Assembly: GCA_016719295.1 (NCBI GenBank)
Contig: JADKAF010000001.1
Coordinates: 6,572,001-6,636,000 of the forward strand
DNA: 64,000 bases
Reading direction: 5' to 3'
DNA from: Planctomycetota bacterium
Lineage (GTDB): Bacteria > Planctomycetota > UBA1135 > JADKAF01
Part shown: one piece after another, positions 60,976 through 64,000 of the stretch
How positions within the stretch are numbered: the stretch's first letter is position 1
Layout: every line of letters begins with the position of its first letter
Program-made: the position numbers and the translations under genes
Notes under the pieces: generated by a model
Told to the model about the DNA's origin: nothing
Seen by the model: the letters and a program-made list of their open reading frames with translations, nothing else
Database searches by the model: none

Positions 60976-61004
60976 AGCATGCCAGCCGAGCCGAGGGCTG
61001 TAAA
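60976..61004 (-). promoter_or_regulatory. Putative sigma70-type promoter of rpmB
   Basis: On the minus strand TTTACA (60999-61004) and CATGCT (60976-60981) are separated by exactly 17 bp. The -35 differs from consensus at one place; the -10 agrees at three of six. Transcription would start near 60969, leaving a leader of about 70 nt. Placement upstream of a ribosomal protein gene supports it. Confidence 0.45.
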
Positions 61005-61038
61005 GCGCGCGTTCCGCCGGCCCCGGCTCGGCAGGCCT

Positions 61039-61533
61039 TCAGAGGAGGCCGAGCCGCCGCCGCTCCCGGGCCTCCGGACCCTCGACCGCGTCCCGCAGCC
61101 GTCGGAGCAGGCGGCGGGCCAGCACCCGGCTGCAGGGGGCGCCGAGCCGGGCGCCGAGCGCCGCGGTGAGCTGGCGCGAGGAGCCCCGGAGCGGGAGATC
61201 GACGGCCCAGCGGAGCTGGGTCGTGTGGACCCACTCCTCCAGCTCGAGCGCGAGCTGCGCCCGCACGCCCTGAAGTCCTTGGAAGCCCTCGAGCTCCAGC
61301 CGCAGACGCCGCGGCGGAAGGAGCTCCGCCACGCGCGCGCGCCAGGTGCTGACCCCGCCCGCCTGCACGCGCACGACGGCCCACGAGCCGAGGTTCGGGA
61401 ACTGCGGATCGGGCTCGATCACCGCGCGGCCCTCGCTCCAGCGGTGCACGAGTGCTGGCTCCACGAGGAACGGCCAGATCGCCGCCGGAGACGCACCGAT
61501 CTCGACGCCGTGACGAAAACGATCGAGGGACAT
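61039..61533 (-). CDS. SRPBCC-family (polyketide cyclase/START-like) protein
   Basis: The 164-residue protein looks like a START/SRPBCC helix-grip fold that binds a hydrophobic ligand in a deep pocket. It opens with FRHGVEIGASPAAIWPFLVE, followed by LVHRWSEGRAVIEPDPQF and SWAVVRVQAGGVSTWRARVA, then a long C-terminal helix (GARLGAPCSRVLARRLLRRL). No signal peptide. The ATG at 61531-61533 is chosen because the fold begins directly after it; the open frame extends upstream into the STT3-like gene in another reading frame. It lies 17 bp downstream of that gene on the same strand. The ligand is unknown. Confidence 0.72.
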   Translation of the reverse strand: MSLDRFRHGVEIGASPAAIWPFLVEPALVHRWSEGRAVIEPDPQFPNLGSWAVVRVQAGGVSTWRARVAELLPPRRLRLELEGFQGLQGVRAQLALELEEWVHTTQLRWAVDLPLRGSSRQLTAALGARLGAPCSRVLARRLLRRLRDAVEGPEARERRRLGLL

Positions 61534-61550
61534 GGTGGGCAGGGCGCGCT

Positions 61551-63540
61551 TCAGCGCCCGCGCTCCTCGGTGAGCCGGACCTCGAAGACGCGGAACGCGG
61601 GCGCCACCCCGAGCGGCGGCGGCATCGCGAGCTGCGAGCGGCTCTCGTAGACGAGGCGCGCCTGCGCCGTGCTGCGCACCTGCGGCGCGAAGCCGAGCTG
61701 GAAAAGGATCGTGCGCTCGAGGAGATCCCAGTCGAGGTCGAAGTCCGTGCTGCGCACTCGTCCGGGTCCGAAGCGCACGTCGCGGACGCTCGCGTAGCGC
61801 GGCAGCTCGGGCAGCACCGCGCTCGCCTCGGCGAAGAAGTCGAGCTTCGGCTGCACGATGAGCCAGCGCACGTTCCGCTTCCGCAGGATCGGCTCGATCG
61901 CCGCGCCGTCCGTCGCGAGGAACGCGCGGATGCCGTCGTGGATGCCTTCGAGGTTCCGGTGATAGCCGGAGGCGACGACGGGCTTTCGCGCTTCGTAGAG
62001 CAGCGGTGCGCCGAGCGACCACGGGGCGAGCACGGCGGCGGGGAGCTTGGGATCCGGTCCGTTGCCGCGGAGCTCGCGCACGAAGTCCATGAGCTCGCGC
62101 TGCGCGAGCTGCGCGGCGCTGAGCTGCGTCGTGCCGCGCGGGAGATGCCACGCGCTCCACGCGACGAGCAGCAACGCGACGGCGGCGCCGACCTTGCTCG
62201 GGGTGCAGGCCCCGCGTGCGGGGAGCGGCAGCCGCTGGAGGAGCCACTCGCCACCGATCACCAGCACGAGCGGCCAGAGGATCTGGAAGAAGTGCGCGAG
62301 CTTCACTTCGTAGCAGCCGAGCGCGAAGGTGCCGCTCGCGAGGACGAAGAGCGCCGCGCGGCCGCCGAGGCCGAGCAAGGGTGCGCGCAGCAGCGCGAGC
62401 AGCAGCAGCGGGAGCACCAGCACCGCCGGCGTGAAGCGCTCGAGCGCTTCGCCGAGATACCAATGGCCGTGCGCGTGCAGCAGCGGGCGATATTCGCTCA
62501 CCATCGTCTGCACCCAGCGGTTCGCGGCCTCGAAGCTCGCGAGCTCCGCTCGGAAGGCCGCGCCGCACGCCGGCACGAGCCAGGGCAGCGCACCGAGCAG
62601 CAGCGCGATCGCGGCGGAGGCGAGGATCGCGCGCGGCGTTCTTGCCGTGCAGGGGGCAGCGCGCCGTGAAGGACGGCGCGAGCGACAGGAAGAGCGCGAA
62701 GATCGCGAGCGCGTGGAGCTGCAGCGCCGAGACCTGATCCCAGGCGTACGCGAACGGCTGCCCGTGCTCGATCCAGCCCGCACCGAAGACGACGGCGCTT
62801 GCCGCGGTCGCCCACGTTCGATGGCGTGCCGCGAGCGGGGCGATGCTCGCCGCAGGCGCGAGTAATAGCTGTATGAGGCTCGCTGCTCCCATCAGGAGCA
62901 AGATCGCCTGGCTCTCCGTGGAGACCCAGAGCGCGAACCCGAGGGAGAGACCTACGCCCAACGCGCCGCGCCGTCCGCCGCGCTGCGCGAGCAGCGCCAC
63001 GAAGCCGAGCAACGCGCCGACGAGGAAGAGATGCTGCAGCGATTGATGGTCGCCGTTGCCGAAGGGGCCGACGCCGACGGAGGTGCTCGCGAACGCGTAG
63101 AGCGCGGTCGCGAGCAGCGCCGAGGTGGGTGCGAGCACGAGCGCGATCAGCGCGCCGAAGAGCAACACGGACAGCGTGCCGAGGATCGGTCCGGCCCAGA
63201 TCGCGCCGGCTTCTCCCGCACGTGCCTGCGGATAGAGCGGGCGCAGCGCGCGATCGAGGAGCAGCAGCACGCCGTCCATCGGCAGCGTCCAGTGGAGCAC
63301 GCTGCCGTCGGGGCTGCCGTCCCCGCGCTCGACGAAGGGATAGCCGTGCTCGCCGCTGGTGAGGAGCTCCAAGCGCGCGAGGCGGCGCAGCGTGTCGTTG
63401 TCGGAGATCGCGAAGCGCTCCGGCTCGACGACGTGATCGCCGGCGCGCACGCGTGCGAAGAACGCGAGCAGCCCGAGCAACGCGAGCAGCGCGGCGTAGC
63501 CGCCGCGCGAGAGCGGACGCGCGTGGGGGAGCAGGCTCAT
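61551..63540 (-). pseudogene. STT3/PMT-like membrane glycosyltransferase, frameshifted
   Basis: Two overlapping frames together encode one GT-C type membrane protein of about 663 residues. The first (from the ATG at 63540) has an STT3-like opening: FAISDNDTLRRLARLELL followed by GYPFVERGDGSPDGSVLHWT, then many membrane helices and GNGDHQSLQHLF. It loses the frame between 62628 and 62656. The second frame continues from ILASAAIALLLGALPWLVP and ends with AVLAPWSLGAPLLYEARKPV, a stretch typical of STT3 and mannosyltransferase C-domains. One base less in the CCCCC read at 62652-62656, or a GC added near 62630, restores a full protein. The WWDYG oligosaccharyltransferase motif is not seen, so the activity is uncertain. 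This may be a sequencing error. Confidence 0.75.
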
Positions 63541-63583
63541 GCGCGAGGTGATTCTCGCTCGCGGGCTCGTGCGTTGCCGGAGC

Positions 63584-64000
63584 TCACTTCGCGCGCCGCG
63601 GCCGCAGCCGCTCGAATTCGTCGCCCGCGACCCACTGCGGCGCCTGCGCGCGATCGCCGACGCGCAGCACGAGCCGCGCGAAGAGCCGGAGATCCGCGAC
63701 CGCGCCGGAGAGGTCCCACGACTCGCTCCACTCGTCGCTCGGCTGGTGGTAGTGCTGCATCGTCCAGCGCTGCACTTTCCGCGCGCCTTCGCCCTCCGGC
63801 TCGCCGATCAGGTTGAGGCCGGGTCCCAAGTAGATCGCCGGGATCCCGACGCGCGCGAACGAGAACTGGTCCGAGCGATAGAAGCGCCCCTTGTCGGGCT
63901 CGAGATCGCCGACCACGGTGCGACCGAAGCTCGCGGCGATCGCCTCGACGTCCGCATCGAGCTCGGTCTTGCCCTTGCCGATCACGGCGACGTCCTTCGC
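63584..64000 (-). CDS. M28-family metallopeptidase, C-terminal part
   Basis: The gene enters from the right edge; only its last 138 codons are in the window. The stretch YRSDQFSFARVGIPAIYLGPG, followed later by HYHQPSDEW, is typical of M28 aminopeptidases (the HxP-SDE-like segment holds a zinc ligand His), with LEPDKGRFYRSDQF before it. M28 enzymes are zinc aminopeptidases, most of them exported. The signal peptide and the other zinc ligands are beyond the edge. The STT3-like gene begins 43 bp downstream on the same strand. Confidence 0.82.
   Translation of the reverse strand, partial: AKDVAVIGKGKTELDADVEAIAASFGRTVVGDLEPDKGRFYRSDQFSFARVGIPAIYLGPGLNLIGEPEGEGARKVQRWTMQHYHQPSDEWSESWDLSGAVADLRLFARLVLRVGDRAQAPQWVAGDEFERLRPRRAK

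Overview
The window is GC-rich (by eye close to 70 percent) and densely coded on both strands. It most likely comes from the chromosome, or a genome bin, of a bacterium of the phylum Planctomycetota. The main support is a planctomycete-type cytochrome/DUF1549/DUF1553 protein coupled to a DUF1501 protein, plus a second DUF1800-DUF1501 pair. Several large secreted beta-propeller-like proteins agree with this, one with a C-terminus of a kind I associate with deep-branching planctomycetes. I cannot assign a class from the sequence alone. No rRNA, tRNA, CRISPR array, prophage or plasmid functions were recognised.

Layout. 1-1343: a partial unknown gene and a PilZ-domain protein. 1512-4272: cardiolipin synthase and DedA genes, diverging from an EEP-family phosphodiesterase. 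4451-5892: a small tandem repeat and a secreted propeller protein. 6124-8570: feoAB ferrous iron uptake. 8769-13381: the PSD1-type and DUF1501 pair. 13382-15206: an island with a REP-associated tyrosine transposase between two inverted, covarying copies of a palindromic element. 15207-18931: an Mla/MCE lipid-transport operon (permease, ATPase, frameshifted MCE protein, PqiC-like lipoprotein). 19051-24190: a secreted propeller/Ig protein, an amino-sugar kinase with a terminator, apaG, and thiC behind a TPP riboswitch. 24243-33480: an Old Yellow Enzyme homolog and an esterase, diverging from a six-gene run: ATP-grasp ligase, GCS2-type carboxylate-amine ligase, a seven-unit hairpin array, an ATP-grasp-like protein, recQ, murQ and an ACT protein. 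33499-36314: YebC and a fused beta-oxidation enzyme. 36570-40663: B12-dependent ribonucleotide reductase with candidate NrdR boxes and a strong terminator. 40827-51248: a hydrolase, a haem-motif alpha-toroid protein, a MoxR/VWA pair, two exported proteins, a TMEM175 homolog, a CoA-binding protein and an MFS transporter. 51430-59335: aconitase, DUF1800/DUF1501, adenosylhomocysteinase and an ArsR-methyltransferase. 59352-64000: a desaturase, ribosomal protein L28, a SRPBCC protein, a frameshifted STT3-like glycosyltransferase and a truncated M28 peptidase.

How the genes work together. Many neighbours overlap by 4 bp (ATGA or GTGA), which implies translational coupling: dedA-cls, feoA-feoB, PSD1-DUF1501, ATP-grasp-GCS2, ATP-grasp-like-recQ, recQ-murQ and MFS-CoA-binding. 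The most intriguing locus is the amidoligase operon at 26664-30394. It encodes two ATP-grasp-type enzymes and one GCS2-type ligase, has a divergent hydrolase, and carries an internal covarying hairpin array. It looks like a pathway that makes and trims an unknown amide- or peptide-linked product. Two genes (MCE protein and STT3-like protein) are each broken by one frameshift at short mononucleotide or GC runs, so sequencing error should be excluded before either is called a pseudogene.
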